Made by a program: the position numbers and the translations under genes
The notes under the pieces: generated by a model
The model's database searches: none
What the model was told of the DNA's origin: nothing
Seen by the model: only the letters and a program-made list of their open reading frames with translations
Shown: in pieces, positions 9,120 through 16,495 of the stretch
Layout: each line of letters begins with the position of its first letter
Numbering within the stretch: the first letter of the stretch is position 1
Assembly (NCBI GenBank): GCA_025928185.1
Contig: JAICKA010000001.1
Location: 124,001 to 188,000 of the forward strand
DNA: 64,000 nucleotides
Direction of reading: 5' to 3'
Source of the DNA: Gemmatimonadaceae bacterium
Lineage (GTDB): Bacteria > Gemmatimonadota > Gemmatimonadetes > Gemmatimonadales > Gemmatimonadaceae

Positions 9120-10207
9120 TCCACTCTCCTGAAATCGATATCGTCCTCCGACGCCAGCGGCACCGTCGCCACGAGCGTGGTGCCGGAGCCTGGCGCCGTC
9201 GTGATGTGCAGCTGCCCGTCGACGAGCGCGACACGTTCGCGCATCGACAACAGGCCCATGCCGGCGCGCCGCCGGTCGGCCGCGGCGAGATCGAACCCAG
9301 CGCCGTCGTCGCGCACCTGGAGGCGCGCAGTGCGTTCGTCGACCGTGACCGCGAGCGTGATCCGGCGCGGAGCCGCGTGTCGCACCGCGTTGCGAACGGC
9401 CTCCTGCGCGACGCGATAGAGCACCGAGGCCGCACCATGCGGCAGCGAGACGCCGCGCGGCGCGTTCACGTCGATCCTGATGCCGCTGCCGTCCGCGGTG
9501 TCCCGCGCCAGCTTCTCGAGCGCCGGCACGAGGCCCAGATCGTCCAGCACGCGCGGGTGCAGGGTGTGCGAGAGGAGCCGCACCTCTTCGGTGAGCTCCG
9601 CGGCCGCGTCGCGCGCCGCCGCGAGCCGCGCCGCGAGTGCCGGATCGTGCGCGTCGCGCGCCGCCGCGGACAGCTGCATGAGCAGCGCCGCCATCCGCTG
9701 GGCCGTCGAGTCGTGCAGCTCACGCGCCAGCGCGGCCCGCTCGCGATCGCCGACGGCGATCACTTCGGTGGCCAGCGCGCGCATCTTCGCGCGATCCGAA
9801 ACGAGGCCGTCGAGCAGCGTGTTGAACATCGCGCCGACGCGCACCACGTCGCGATCGGCGAATGCCGACCGCGCGACGCGGGCGCCGAAATCGCCGTGCC
9901 AGACACGCGACGCGGCGTTTTCGAGATCTCGAATGGGCCGCAGCGCGACGAGCACGAGCACGAGGTACAGCGCGACCACGGCCGCGGCCACGCCGATGAG
10001 CGCGCCGGTCGGAACGGCGGTCCAGCGAATGAGCGCCAGCACGAGCAGCGCGACCACCAGCAGATTCGCCCCGAACAATTTCACGACGAGCGGCGCGCGG
10101 AGCGCCGCCAGCCGGATGATCGGTCCGTCCTCTGCCCCGCGCCGGCCGCGCTCGAGCGGCACCACGGTGGGTCTCGGAGTTGTGTGCACGGTCAGCGGAA
10201 TCGACAT
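9116..10207 (-). CDS. NarX-like sensor histidine kinase (HisKA_3)
   Basis: The 363-residue kinase has two hydrophobic helices (~38-60 and ~66-89) with almost no periplasmic loop, a HAMP-like segment (PIRDLENAASRVWHGDF), a HisKA_3 dimerisation domain with His164 in ALARELHDSTAQ, and an HATPase_c domain with GMGLLSMRERVALVDG. The start at 10207 (MSIPLTVHTT) is 35 bases after the multicopper oxidase stop; the frame is open upstream only as antisense sequence of that gene. It should phosphorylate the NarL-like regulator whose gene overlaps its stop. The lack of a periplasmic sensor suggests signal detection in or near the membrane. Confidence 0.92.
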   Translation of the reverse strand: MSIPLTVHTTPRPTVVPLERGRRGAEDGPIIRLAALRAPLVVKLFGANLLVVALLVLALIRWTAVPTGALIGVAAAVVALYLVLVLVALRPIRDLENAASRVWHGDFGARVARSAFADRDVVRVGAMFNTLLDGLVSDRAKMRALATEVIAVGDRERAALARELHDSTAQRMAALLMQLSAAARDAHDPALAARLAAARDAAAELTEEVRLLSHTLHPRVLDDLGLVPALEKLARDTADGSGIRIDVNAPRGVSLPHGAASVLYRVAQEAVRNAVRHAAPRRITLAVTVDERTARLQVRDDGAGFDLAAADRRRAGMGLLSMRERVALVDGQLHITTAPGSGTTLVATVPLASEDDIDFRRVE

Positions 10208-10242
10208 GGTCCGGACGGATCGGGTGGCTACGAGACGATGAA

Positions 10243-11325
10243 CTACTGCTGCACCACGAGCGCCGTGACCATGCCGAACATACCATGGTCCGACTCGGCG
10301 TGCGGCAGGATGTGACAGTGGAACGCCCAGGTGCCCGGGTTGTTGCACTCGATGATCGCGTCCCAGCGGTCGCCCGGCGCGACATTCAGCGTGTCGCATC
10401 GATACGGCGCCGGCAGCGGCCATCCGTCCTTCGTGATGATCGTCATGTGCATGCCGTGCAGGTGCATCGGATGGATCATCGTGCCTTCGTTCATGAACCG
10501 GATGCGGATCCGGTCGCCGAGCTTCGCCACGAGCGGCTCGGTGGCGGGAAAGCTCTTGCCGTTCAGCGTGTAGCCGCCCATGCCGTCGTTGAGGATCAGC
10601 ACGAAGTCCTTGTCGACGCGCTCGATCGCCATCGGCTGTTTTGGCGCCACGATGAACGCGCCGAGCAGCCCGAGTCCCACCTGTTTGGTGGAATCATGAT
10701 GCGAGTGGTACATGTGCGAGCCCGAATTCGCTGCGGTGAACTCGTACGTGTAGCTCTGGCCCGGCTTGATCGGCGGCTGCGTGACGAACGGCACTCCGTC
10801 CTGAGCGTTGGGAATCTCGAGGCCGTGAAAGTGAATCGACGTCGACTCCGGCAGCTGATTGTGCAGGACGATGCGCACCCGATCGCCTTCGCGCACGCGA
10901 AGCTGCGGACCGGGGACCTGGCCATTGTACGCCCACGCGTCGACGATCGTGCCAGGCTCCGTTTCCCACTTGATCTTCCGTGCGGTCAGCTCGAAGACCT
11001 TCACGCCGTCCTCGATGCGCGGATCCAGCACCTGGCACCCCTTGCCCGCCGTTTTCGCCGGAAACGCCTTCATGCGCGCTTCGTGCATCGCATCCATGGC
11101 ATCGGCGGCCGCACGAATGGCCGCGGCGCCGGCGACATCACCCGCCTGGGTGACCCCGGGCATTGTCGCCACCGCGGTTCGGGCGCGCTGCGCCGGCGCC
11201 GCCTTGCACGCGGTTGCGACGCCGGCCACGAGCGCCGTTACACTCGCGTCGCGCAGAAAGCGGCGCCGGCTCGTCGGCTGCTCGAGCACCGCGATGTTCG
11301 AATCGGTCAGCGATGAATCAGACAT
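10243..11325 (-). CDS. Two-domain multicopper oxidase with Tat signal
   Basis: The 360-residue product begins with a twin-arginine signal (SRRRFLRDAS, hydrophobic stretch, Cys near residue 40 that could be lipidated). All four copper motifs are visible: SIHFHGL, HMYHSHHD, HPMHLHGM and FHCHILPHAESDHGM, giving one type 1 and the type 2/3 trinuclear site. At this length it is a small laccase-like enzyme that would act outside the cytoplasmic membrane as an oligomer, oxidising Cu(I), a metal ion or a phenolic/redox partner with O2. It heads the operon with the two-component genes. A strong hairpin with TCAGGG-type half-sites lies about 80-130 bases upstream. No strong ribosome site is seen before the ATG. 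Confidence 0.9.
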   Translation of the reverse strand: MSDSSLTDSNIAVLEQPTSRRRFLRDASVTALVAGVATACKAAPAQRARTAVATMPGVTQAGDVAGAAAIRAAADAMDAMHEARMKAFPAKTAGKGCQVLDPRIEDGVKVFELTARKIKWETEPGTIVDAWAYNGQVPGPQLRVREGDRVRIVLHNQLPESTSIHFHGLEIPNAQDGVPFVTQPPIKPGQSYTYEFTAANSGSHMYHSHHDSTKQVGLGLLGAFIVAPKQPMAIERVDKDFVLILNDGMGGYTLNGKSFPATEPLVAKLGDRIRIRFMNEGTMIHPMHLHGMHMTIITKDGWPLPAPYRCDTLNVAPGDRWDAIIECNNPGTWAFHCHILPHAESDHGMFGMVTALVVQQ

Positions 11326-11405
11326 GGGAGTGGAATGCCTCGACAAGCTGCTGCATGGTGGGAAGTCTAGGCCTCGGACGTGAGCGGTTCTGTCGGTGTT
11401 GAGGT

Positions 11406-11458
11406 GGAACGGCTGACGGGGAATCCCCCGCACACTGTCAGGGATTCCCCGATGTTCC
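11406..11458. promoter_or_regulatory. Hairpin / double TCAGGG-type site before multicopper oxidase
   Basis: CGGGGAATCCC (11417-11427) and GGGATTCCCCG (11441-11451) are perfect inverted repeats with a 13-base loop; GGAAC and GTTCC extend the arms. The right arm contains TCAGGG-ATTC-CCCGA (11438-11452), the motif shared with other promoters here. Because it lies 22 bases past the yceI stop and ~80 bases before the oxidase start, it could be a terminator for the former, an operator pair for the latter, or both. Confidence 0.55.
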
Positions 11459-11479
11459 GCCAAGCCACAGCGCGGGTGA

Positions 11480-12112
11480 TCAGCGCTGGGCGCTCGCCAT
11501 GGCGATGGCTTTCGCCGAGAGCGTCAGCTCGAAGTGCACCTTCACTTCATCGCCGGTTTTGAGGCGGCCGAACAGCGCGGTCGGCGGCTTGATGCCGTAA
11601 TCCGTCATCCTGATCGGCACCGTGCCGGTCGCCTTGATGCTGCCGTCGGGCAGCCGGTCCGCTACGACGTCGAGGGTGATCGGGTTCTGTTTTCCGGAGA
11701 TCTCCAGCGTGCCGGAGGTATGCAGCGTGAAGCTGTCCTTGGTGGCGCCAGGCGCGGCATCGAACGTCGCGAGGATGTAGCTCACGTTCGGCGTCTTGTC
11801 CGCATTGAGTGCTTTATAAAGATTGTTGTCCATGGCGCCGTGGCCGCACTTGAGCGCACGCACCGGGACCTTCACCTGCACGTGCTTGAGTGCCTGCGGC
11901 GCGGAAGACGCGAGCTGCGCAACGGCAGCGGCATCGACGTCGATGGCCGCGTCGAGCGTGTCCGCCTTGCAGCTCCACTCGTGCAGGTTGGACGTGCCTT
12001 CGATCCACAGTTTGCTGCCGGGAGCGACCGCCACGCGCGCGGTCGTCTGCGCTGCGACAGCGGTTCCCATCAACGCGAGCAGGGCAAGCGCCGCGACATG
12101 TGTTCTGGTCAT
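11480..12112 (-). CDS. YceI-family periplasmic lipocalin-like protein
   Basis: The 210-residue protein has a Sec signal peptide (hydrophobic core ALALLALMGTAVA, cleavage after AAQ) and the YceI-like barrel: WIEGTSNLHEWSCKAD near the N-terminus, a middle SYILATFDAAPG strand pair and ISGKQNPITLDVVADR towards the end. YceI proteins bind isoprenoid or other amphiphilic molecules in the periplasm. A GGAGGAACGT ribosome site precedes the ATG at 12112. It is divergent from the first nitrite-reductase-like gene across a region with a structured palindrome, and lies upstream of the multicopper oxidase operon in the same direction. The ligand is unknown. Confidence 0.88.
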   Translation of the reverse strand: MTRTHVAALALLALMGTAVAAQTTARVAVAPGSKLWIEGTSNLHEWSCKADTLDAAIDVDAAAVAQLASSAPQALKHVQVKVPVRALKCGHGAMDNNLYKALNADKTPNVSYILATFDAAPGATKDSFTLHTSGTLEISGKQNPITLDVVADRLPDGSIKATGTVPIRMTDYGIKPPTALFGRLKTGDEVKVHFELTLSAKAIAMASAQR

Positions 12113-12232
12113 ACGTTCCTCCGGATCGCGATGGCGTGGAGCGTCGATCGGCGCCGCACGGTGCATCGAACTGCCCTGAAGATCGGCGTCCGGGATCGCG
12201 CACTCTGTCGGAGGCAATGCGGAACTTCTGTC

Positions 12233-12292
12233 GGCGTGATCGACCGCCCGTATCAGGGTTTGCCTGAGGGCGGCGCGCCGGTCGATCGCCGC
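12233..12292. promoter_or_regulatory. Nested palindrome with TCAGG-GTTTG-CCTGA core in a divergent promoter
   Basis: The core TCAGG-GTTTG-CCTGA (12253-12267) is a perfect dyad, flanked by CGCCC/GGGCG and further out by TGATCGACC (12237-12245) / GGTCGATCGCC (12280-12290). It sits between divergent yceI and nitrite-reductase-like genes. The core fits the TCAGGG-N4-CC(C/T)GA motif of other promoters in this window. TCTGTCGG is also repeated nearby (12213, 12227) and seen again at 11389. Confidence 0.5.
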
Positions 12293-12364
12293 CGGTACGA
12301 CGGTTGCGGCTGTGCCCGGGACCGTGCTAGCGATTCACCCATCCCCATCTCACGGAGCATTCCG

Positions 12365-13507
12365 ATGACCGATTCCGTTCGCGACCTGCCGGACGCCGAG
12401 CATCCACTCGAGTCGGTGCGGACGCGACGACGCTTTCTGCTCGAGGCGTCGCTCGCCACGGCGCTCGCCGCGTGCGGCCGGCCGGAGCAGCGCGGCGGCG
12501 GGGAGCACAAGGAGGGCGCCGAAGCGCGCGGCCGTGGCGCACCGCAGGCGAACGTCCATCAATCGCGAACCGGTGATCGCAATCCGGACAGCCAGATCGA
12601 CACGACCTTGCATCACGCGATGCCGTCGTCGTCCGCCGTCGACACGACGACGACGGCGTCGAATGTCCAGTTCCATCGCTACGATCCCGCGCTGCCGCCG
12701 GTGTCCGCCGAGCGCACGACGCGACTGCACTTCACGTCGCGCGACGCCAACATCCGCGTCAATGAGGACACTGTGATCGCCGCCTGGACGTTCGAGGGCG
12801 ACGTGCCGGGACCGATCGTCCACGTCCGGCAGGGCGACACGATCGAGTTCACCCTCACCAATCACGGCCGCATCCCGCATTCGATGGACTTTCACGCCGC
12901 GCAGATCAATCCCAAGACGGCGTTCCGCTCGATCATGCCGGGGGAGTCGCTCTCCTTCACCTTTTCGCCGAAGTACGCCGGCGTCTATCTCTATCACTGC
13001 GGCACGGCGCCGGTGCTCATGCACCTGGGTTCGGGCATGTTCGGCGCGCTCGTCGTCGATCCGCCAACGCCGCTACGCAAGGCGAAAGAGTTCGTGCTCG
13101 TACAGAACGAGTATTACCTCGGCGGCGCGCAGAACGGCATTGCACCGCTCGACTATACGAAGATGCTCGTGACGCTGCCGGATCTGTTCGCATTCAACGG
13201 CCGCCCTGGCCAGTACGACGCCGCGCCGATTCACGTCAAGCAGGGCGACCTCGTGCGCTTCTACATCGCGAACGCCGGCCCAACGCATTCCTGCGCCTTC
13301 CACGTCGTCGGGGAGCAGTTCGACACCGTCTACCTCGGCGCGCCGCCGGCCAACGCGATCCACGGCGTGCAGACCTTCGATGTGGCCGCGGGCGGCGGCA
13401 TGATCTTCGAGATGCAGGCCGACGTGGCCGGGGAATTCGTATTCGTGAATCACTCGTTCGGTCACGGCCAGAAAGGCGCGATCGGGCGGCTCATTGTTGA
13501 CGCCTGA
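12365..13507 (+). CDS. Copper nitrite reductase-like protein, Tat-exported (copy 1)
   Basis: The 380-residue product has a twin-arginine leader (RTRRRFLLEAS) ending at a Cys near residue 37 (AACG), so a lipoprotein is possible, then a ~60-residue low-complexity linker and two cupredoxin domains. By comparison with NirK, type 1 copper ligands are His172, Cys212, His220 and Met225; type 2 ligands are His177, His211 and His363; the catalytic Asp and His correspond to Asp175 (HSMDFHAA) and His313. So the full active-site set is present and nitrite-to-NO reduction is plausible, though this deep branch also holds uncharacterised oxidases. An GGAG site precedes the ATG. The stop codon lies within an 8-bp repeat array. 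Confidence 0.82.
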   Translation: MTDSVRDLPDAEHPLESVRTRRRFLLEASLATALAACGRPEQRGGGEHKEGAEARGRGAPQANVHQSRTGDRNPDSQIDTTLHHAMPSSSAVDTTTTASNVQFHRYDPALPPVSAERTTRLHFTSRDANIRVNEDTVIAAWTFEGDVPGPIVHVRQGDTIEFTLTNHGRIPHSMDFHAAQINPKTAFRSIMPGESLSFTFSPKYAGVYLYHCGTAPVLMHLGSGMFGALVVDPPTPLRKAKEFVLVQNEYYLGGAQNGIAPLDYTKMLVTLPDLFAFNGRPGQYDAAPIHVKQGDLVRFYIANAGPTHSCAFHVVGEQFDTVYLGAPPANAIHGVQTFDVAAGGGMIFEMQADVAGEFVFVNHSFGHGQKGAIGRLIVDA

Positions 13508-13620
13508 ACGCCTGAACGCCTGAACGCTGGAGCGCTGGAGCGCTGGAGCGCTGGAGCCGCGACCGAGGCGTTCAAGCGCTCAAGCGCTCAAGCGCTCAAG
13601 CGCTCCAGCGTTCCAGCGTC
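13501..13620. repeat. 8-bp periodic repeat array forming a hairpin between convergent genes
   Basis: The order is CGCCTGAA x3, CGCTGGAG x4, a 12-base spacer, CGTTCAAG, CGCTCAAG x3, CGCTCCAG, CGTTCCAG. The right half is the near-reverse-complement of the left, so the transcript folds into a long imperfect stem. The stop codon of the upstream gene is the TGA of the first unit, and the convergent gene ends 3 bases past the array. It is best read as a bidirectional terminator, with a repeat-expansion origin. Confidence 0.8.
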
Positions 13621-13622
13621 TT

Positions 13623-14657
13623 TCAATGCACCATCGTCGCGAACACCTTCGGCGTGCCGACCTGGATCACGCCCACCGCGCCCTTTTCCGCGTCGGCGAA
13701 GCTGTGCGTCACGAACGCGTACAGCCCTTCACCGCTGCCGTCCTTGCTGAACGTCGTCTCGAAGACCGCGCCGCCGCCCGCCGGGACCGTGTACGTCTGA
13801 ATGTCGCTCAGCGCGTGTGACGGATCGCCGTCGGGATACACACGGTCGAAGATCGCGCCGACGATGTGGAAGTCGCTGTTCATCGACGGTCCCGCGTTCA
13901 CGACGTAGAATCGCACCCGATCGCCGACATCCACCTTGAGCGGCGTGGTCTTGTACTGGAACGCACGACCGTTGAACACGACCTCGCTCGGATTCTTCGC
14001 CATCGCGGCCGGCCAGTCCGGCTGCACGAGTGTCGGCGCGCCCGCCTGCGTGCTGTCGCCCGGCTTCGTGTAGAACTCGCTCTGCACGAGCACGAACTCC
14101 TTGTCGGCCTTCGTGCCCCAGCCGTCGCGCGGATCGACGATGATCGGGAAGTACATGCCCTGCATCAGGTGCATGGTGATGGGCGGCGTGCCGCAGTGCA
14201 CGAGAAACGCGCCGGCATCCTTTGCTGTGAACTCGAAGGAGATCGAGTCCTTTGGCATGATCTGACGGTAGGCGACGTTCGCCGGGATGCGCGCCGCGTG
14301 AAAGTCGATCGAATGCGGCATCGCCGTCTCGTTCACGACGCGCACGCGGACGAGATCGCCGACTCGAACGTGAAGCACCGGCCCCGGCACCGTGCCGCCG
14401 AAGGTCCAGCCTTGATACGTCACGCCTTGCGCAATCTGGATCGTGGCGTCCTTGATCGGAATTCTGAATTCCTTGATGCTGGCGCGCGACACCGGCGCGA
14501 GCCGCGCGTCGTAGGCCGGCGACGTCGGGCGCACGACGTGATCGAAGTCGATGCGTTCGATCGTATCGGGTCGCCGCGCGGCCGCCATGACGACTCCACC
14601 AAGGCCGAGCGCGATCGTGATGATGAACGCCGTGGACCAGCGTGAACGGACCGACAT
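13623..14657 (-). CDS. Copper nitrite reductase-like protein (copy 2)
   Basis: A 344-residue secreted protein with an N-terminal hydrophobic signal (FIITIALGLGGVVMA) and two cupredoxin domains. NirK-equivalent residues are all present: type 1 His115, Cys155, His163, Met168; type 2 His120, His154, His318; catalytic Asp118 and His264. It differs from copy 1 by a Sec-type signal and no long linker. The divergent neighbour is the Crp/Fnr-type regulator, and the 178-base gap between them contains a TCAGGG-TTTT-CCCCG site. Two convergent paralogues with complete sites suggest different electron donors or different expression. It could be an NO-forming nitrite reductase or a related multicopper enzyme. 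Confidence 0.82.
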   Translation of the reverse strand: MSVRSRWSTAFIITIALGLGGVVMAAARRPDTIERIDFDHVVRPTSPAYDARLAPVSRASIKEFRIPIKDATIQIAQGVTYQGWTFGGTVPGPVLHVRVGDLVRVRVVNETAMPHSIDFHAARIPANVAYRQIMPKDSISFEFTAKDAGAFLVHCGTPPITMHLMQGMYFPIIVDPRDGWGTKADKEFVLVQSEFYTKPGDSTQAGAPTLVQPDWPAAMAKNPSEVVFNGRAFQYKTTPLKVDVGDRVRFYVVNAGPSMNSDFHIVGAIFDRVYPDGDPSHALSDIQTYTVPAGGGAVFETTFSKDGSGEGLYAFVTHSFADAEKGAVGVIQVGTPKVFATMVH

Positions 14658-14769
14658 GCAAGACCTCCGAAAGAGTAAGCGCTCGATTCGTGGCGGAAGA
14701 TGCCCATTCCGGATGGTCGCCTCCGTCGGAGATTGCTGGAGTTTTGCCGGGAAAAACCGGAAATCGGTG

Positions 14770-14784
14770 CGGGGAAAACCCTGA
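14770..14784 (-). promoter_or_regulatory. TCAGGG-TTTT-CCCCG site between nirK-like and crp-like genes
   Basis: Read on the minus strand the sequence is TCAGGGTTTTCCCCG, 113 bases upstream of the nitrite-reductase-like start and 51 bases upstream of the Crp/Fnr gene start on the other side. It matches the motif shared with the oxidase, yceI and SulP promoters. It may serve either gene. Confidence 0.45.
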
Positions 14785-14835
14785 CCTCGCTGCGTACGCT
14801 GGCATCACCGCAAAGGACCGCGTTATATCCCACGC

Positions 14836-15540
14836 ATGTCCGTCATCACGCTGCTTCGCAGCATTCCGATCTTCGCCGAGCTCGATCGTGCGTCGCTCGA
14901 CCGTCTCGCCGAGCGCTGTGTGGAGCGCACGTTGCCGACGGGCAGCGTGCTGTTCGTGACCGGCGAACCATGCCGTGGCCTCTACATGGTCGAGTCCGGA
15001 CGCGTGCGCATCTATCGCACGAATCCCGAAGGCAAGGAGCAGGTCCTCCACATCGAAGGGCCTGGGCGTCCGGTCGCCGAGCTGCCGCTGTTCGACGGCG
15101 GACCCTATCCCGCGTCGGCCGTCACGCTCGAGGAGACGCGCGTCGCGTTTCTGCCGCTGGCGGATTTCGAGCATCTGTACCGGACGCATCCCGATATCGC
15201 CGCGGGAGTGATTCGCGAGCTTGGCCGCAGGCTTCGCCACCTCGTGCGCGTGACGGAGACCCTCGCCTTTCGCGACGTCGCCGCGCGACTGGCGTTGCTG
15301 CTCGTGAGCTACGCCGAGCAGTCGGGACGCGAGCAGCCGAACGGCATCGAGCTCACGCTGCATCGCACCCAGGAGGAGCTGGCGCTCGAGATCGGCGCGG
15401 CGCGGGAATCGGTCTCGCGCGCATTCAAGCAGCTTCGCCGCAAGGGACTCATCGAGTCGATGGATCGCGACCGGCTCCTCATTCCAAACCTCGCGCGGCT
15501 GCGTTCGCTGCTGCCAGCCGGCACGCCGGCACCGCGCTGA
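14836..15540 (+). CDS. Crp/Fnr-family transcription regulator (Dnr-like)
   Basis: The 234-residue regulator has a cyclic-nucleotide-binding-type barrel (~10-125), a long dimerisation helix (~130-160) and a C-terminal winged helix-turn-helix with recognition helix ARESVSRAFKQL. It lacks the N-terminal cysteine cluster of Fnr; only Cys28 and Cys47 are seen, so an Fe-S cluster is unlikely. The barrel motif FDGGPYPASAV lacks the full cAMP phosphate-binding cassette, which fits Dnr/NnrR-like sensors that bind haem or an unknown ligand. The globin gene follows at 56 bases with a GTGAC-N4-GTCAC dyad between. It is probably the local regulator of the nitrite/NO genes. Confidence 0.9.
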   Translation: MSVITLLRSIPIFAELDRASLDRLAERCVERTLPTGSVLFVTGEPCRGLYMVESGRVRIYRTNPEGKEQVLHIEGPGRPVAELPLFDGGPYPASAVTLEETRVAFLPLADFEHLYRTHPDIAAGVIRELGRRLRHLVRVTETLAFRDVAARLALLLVSYAEQSGREQPNGIELTLHRTQEELALEIGAARESVSRAFKQLRRKGLIESMDRDRLLIPNLARLRSLLPAGTPAPR

Positions 15541-15547
15541 GCGGCAC

Positions 15548-15561
15548 GTGACTTCCGTCAC
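15548..15561. promoter_or_regulatory. Perfect dyad GTGAC-TTCC-GTCAC before globin gene
   Basis: Identical half-sites and spacing to 449-462. It starts 7 bases after the Crp/Fnr stop and ends 34 bases before the globin ATG. The two matching positions (34 and 35 bases from the start codon) support a real operator of the Crp/Fnr-family regulator. Confidence 0.6.
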
Positions 15562-15595
15562 GCCATGAATGCCAGCTACCGGGCGTGATTACTGA

Positions 15596-15988
15596 ATGTC
15601 GACACGCGATCTCTGCGAGGACGATCTCATCGAATTGCTGACGGCGTTCTACGCGACCGTTGCCGAGGACGAGCTCCTCGCGCCCTACTTCGCGGTGGTC
15701 GACATGCGCGAGCACATTCCGCGGATCGCGGACTTCTGGTCGACGCTGCTCTTTCATACCAATCGATATTCGGGCAACGCGTTTCGACCGCATCTCGCGA
15801 TGCCGGGGCTCACGCCCGAGCATTTCGCGCACTGGCTCGCGGTGCTCGAGGCCACCGTCGATGCGCGGTTCAGCGGCGAGCTCGCCACCCGCATGAAGGA
15901 CTTCGACCACCGCATCGCGTTCAGCATGCAGATGCGACTCGGCCTCGCGCCGTTCGTGGTGTACCCCTCGCGCGCCAAGGTGTCCTGA
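15596..15988 (+). CDS. Group III truncated haemoglobin
   Basis: A 130-residue globin. FYATVAEDELLAPYF holds the B-helix aromatic pair and the conserved D-x-x-L-x-P-x-F turn; IADFWSTLLF is the E-helix region and TPEHFAHWL carries the conserved C-terminal group III block, with the proximal histidine candidate in PHLAM just before. Group III globins are linked to NO or peroxide chemistry and are often regulated by nitrosative-stress factors. It follows the Crp/Fnr gene in the same direction with its own dyad operator. The stop is inside a short GGTGTC-CT-GACACC inverted repeat. No strong ribosome site is seen, so the transcript may be leaderless or weakly translated. Confidence 0.9.
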   Translation: MSTRDLCEDDLIELLTAFYATVAEDELLAPYFAVVDMREHIPRIADFWSTLLFHTNRYSGNAFRPHLAMPGLTPEHFAHWLAVLEATVDARFSGELATRMKDFDHRIAFSMQMRLGLAPFVVYPSRAKVS

Positions 15989-16018
15989 CACCCTGAGGCG
16001 GCCCGGGCGGTACGCGGC

Positions 16019-16495
16019 TTGCCACTTCGCAGGACAATGCATGTCCGGCCAGTGCGGCGGTGCCAACGGCGTGTCGTTCAGCGCATCCTGATCGCGCTGG
16101 TATTCGCCGTTACCGCCTGCGAACGATCGCCGGCGACACAGATCGCGGAACGGGTGCGAACCGCGGCCTCGTGGTCGGCCGCGGCGCAGATGACGGCGGA
16201 CGCATGGCTCGCCGGCTCGGTGCCGGATCAATACGCGTCGTCATCGCTCGCGATGGCGCACGGGCAGCTCGACGCGCTAGCCACCATCAGCGCTCGCGGC
16301 ACCACGTCGGCCCCATCCCCAGGCTCGCTCGACGCGATCATCGCCCGAGCGGCGCGCGATGCGTCCGCGCTCCAGCGCGCCGTCGATCGGCAGCAGCGCG
16401 ACTCGACATCAGGCGCACTCGCGTCATTGCGCGCGATTCACGCGCACTTGACGCAACTGCACGACTCGCTCGTGCGCGTCCCCGTGGCGGAATGA
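16019..16495 (+). CDS. Small predicted lipoprotein of unknown function
   Basis: The 158-residue product has a basic N-terminus, the hydrophobic stretch LIALVFAVTA and Cys34, which fits a lipobox. The mature part is Ala/Ser-rich and helical, without a family I recognise. The start is uncertain: TTG 16019, ATG 16037, or a GTG nearer the signal core are all possible. Its stop overlaps the ATG of the NRAMP-like gene (ATGA), so it is translated together with the transporter and may help it, but that is inference. Confidence 0.6.
   Translation: MPLRRTMHVRPVRRCQRRVVQRILIALVFAVTACERSPATQIAERVRTAASWSAAAQMTADAWLAGSVPDQYASSSLAMAHGQLDALATISARGTTSAPSPGSLDAIIARAARDASALQRAVDRQQRDSTSGALASLRAIHAHLTQLHDSLVRVPVAE

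Noticed and set aside
13501-13620. CRISPR-like array
   Set aside because: Units are 8 bp, without spacers, and arranged as an inverted repeat, so this is not CRISPR.
15979-15992. GGTGTC-CT-GACACC dyad at the end of the globin gene considered as an operator
   Set aside because: It contains the stop codon, and the following gene starts weakly; it is more likely incidental or part of a weak terminator.
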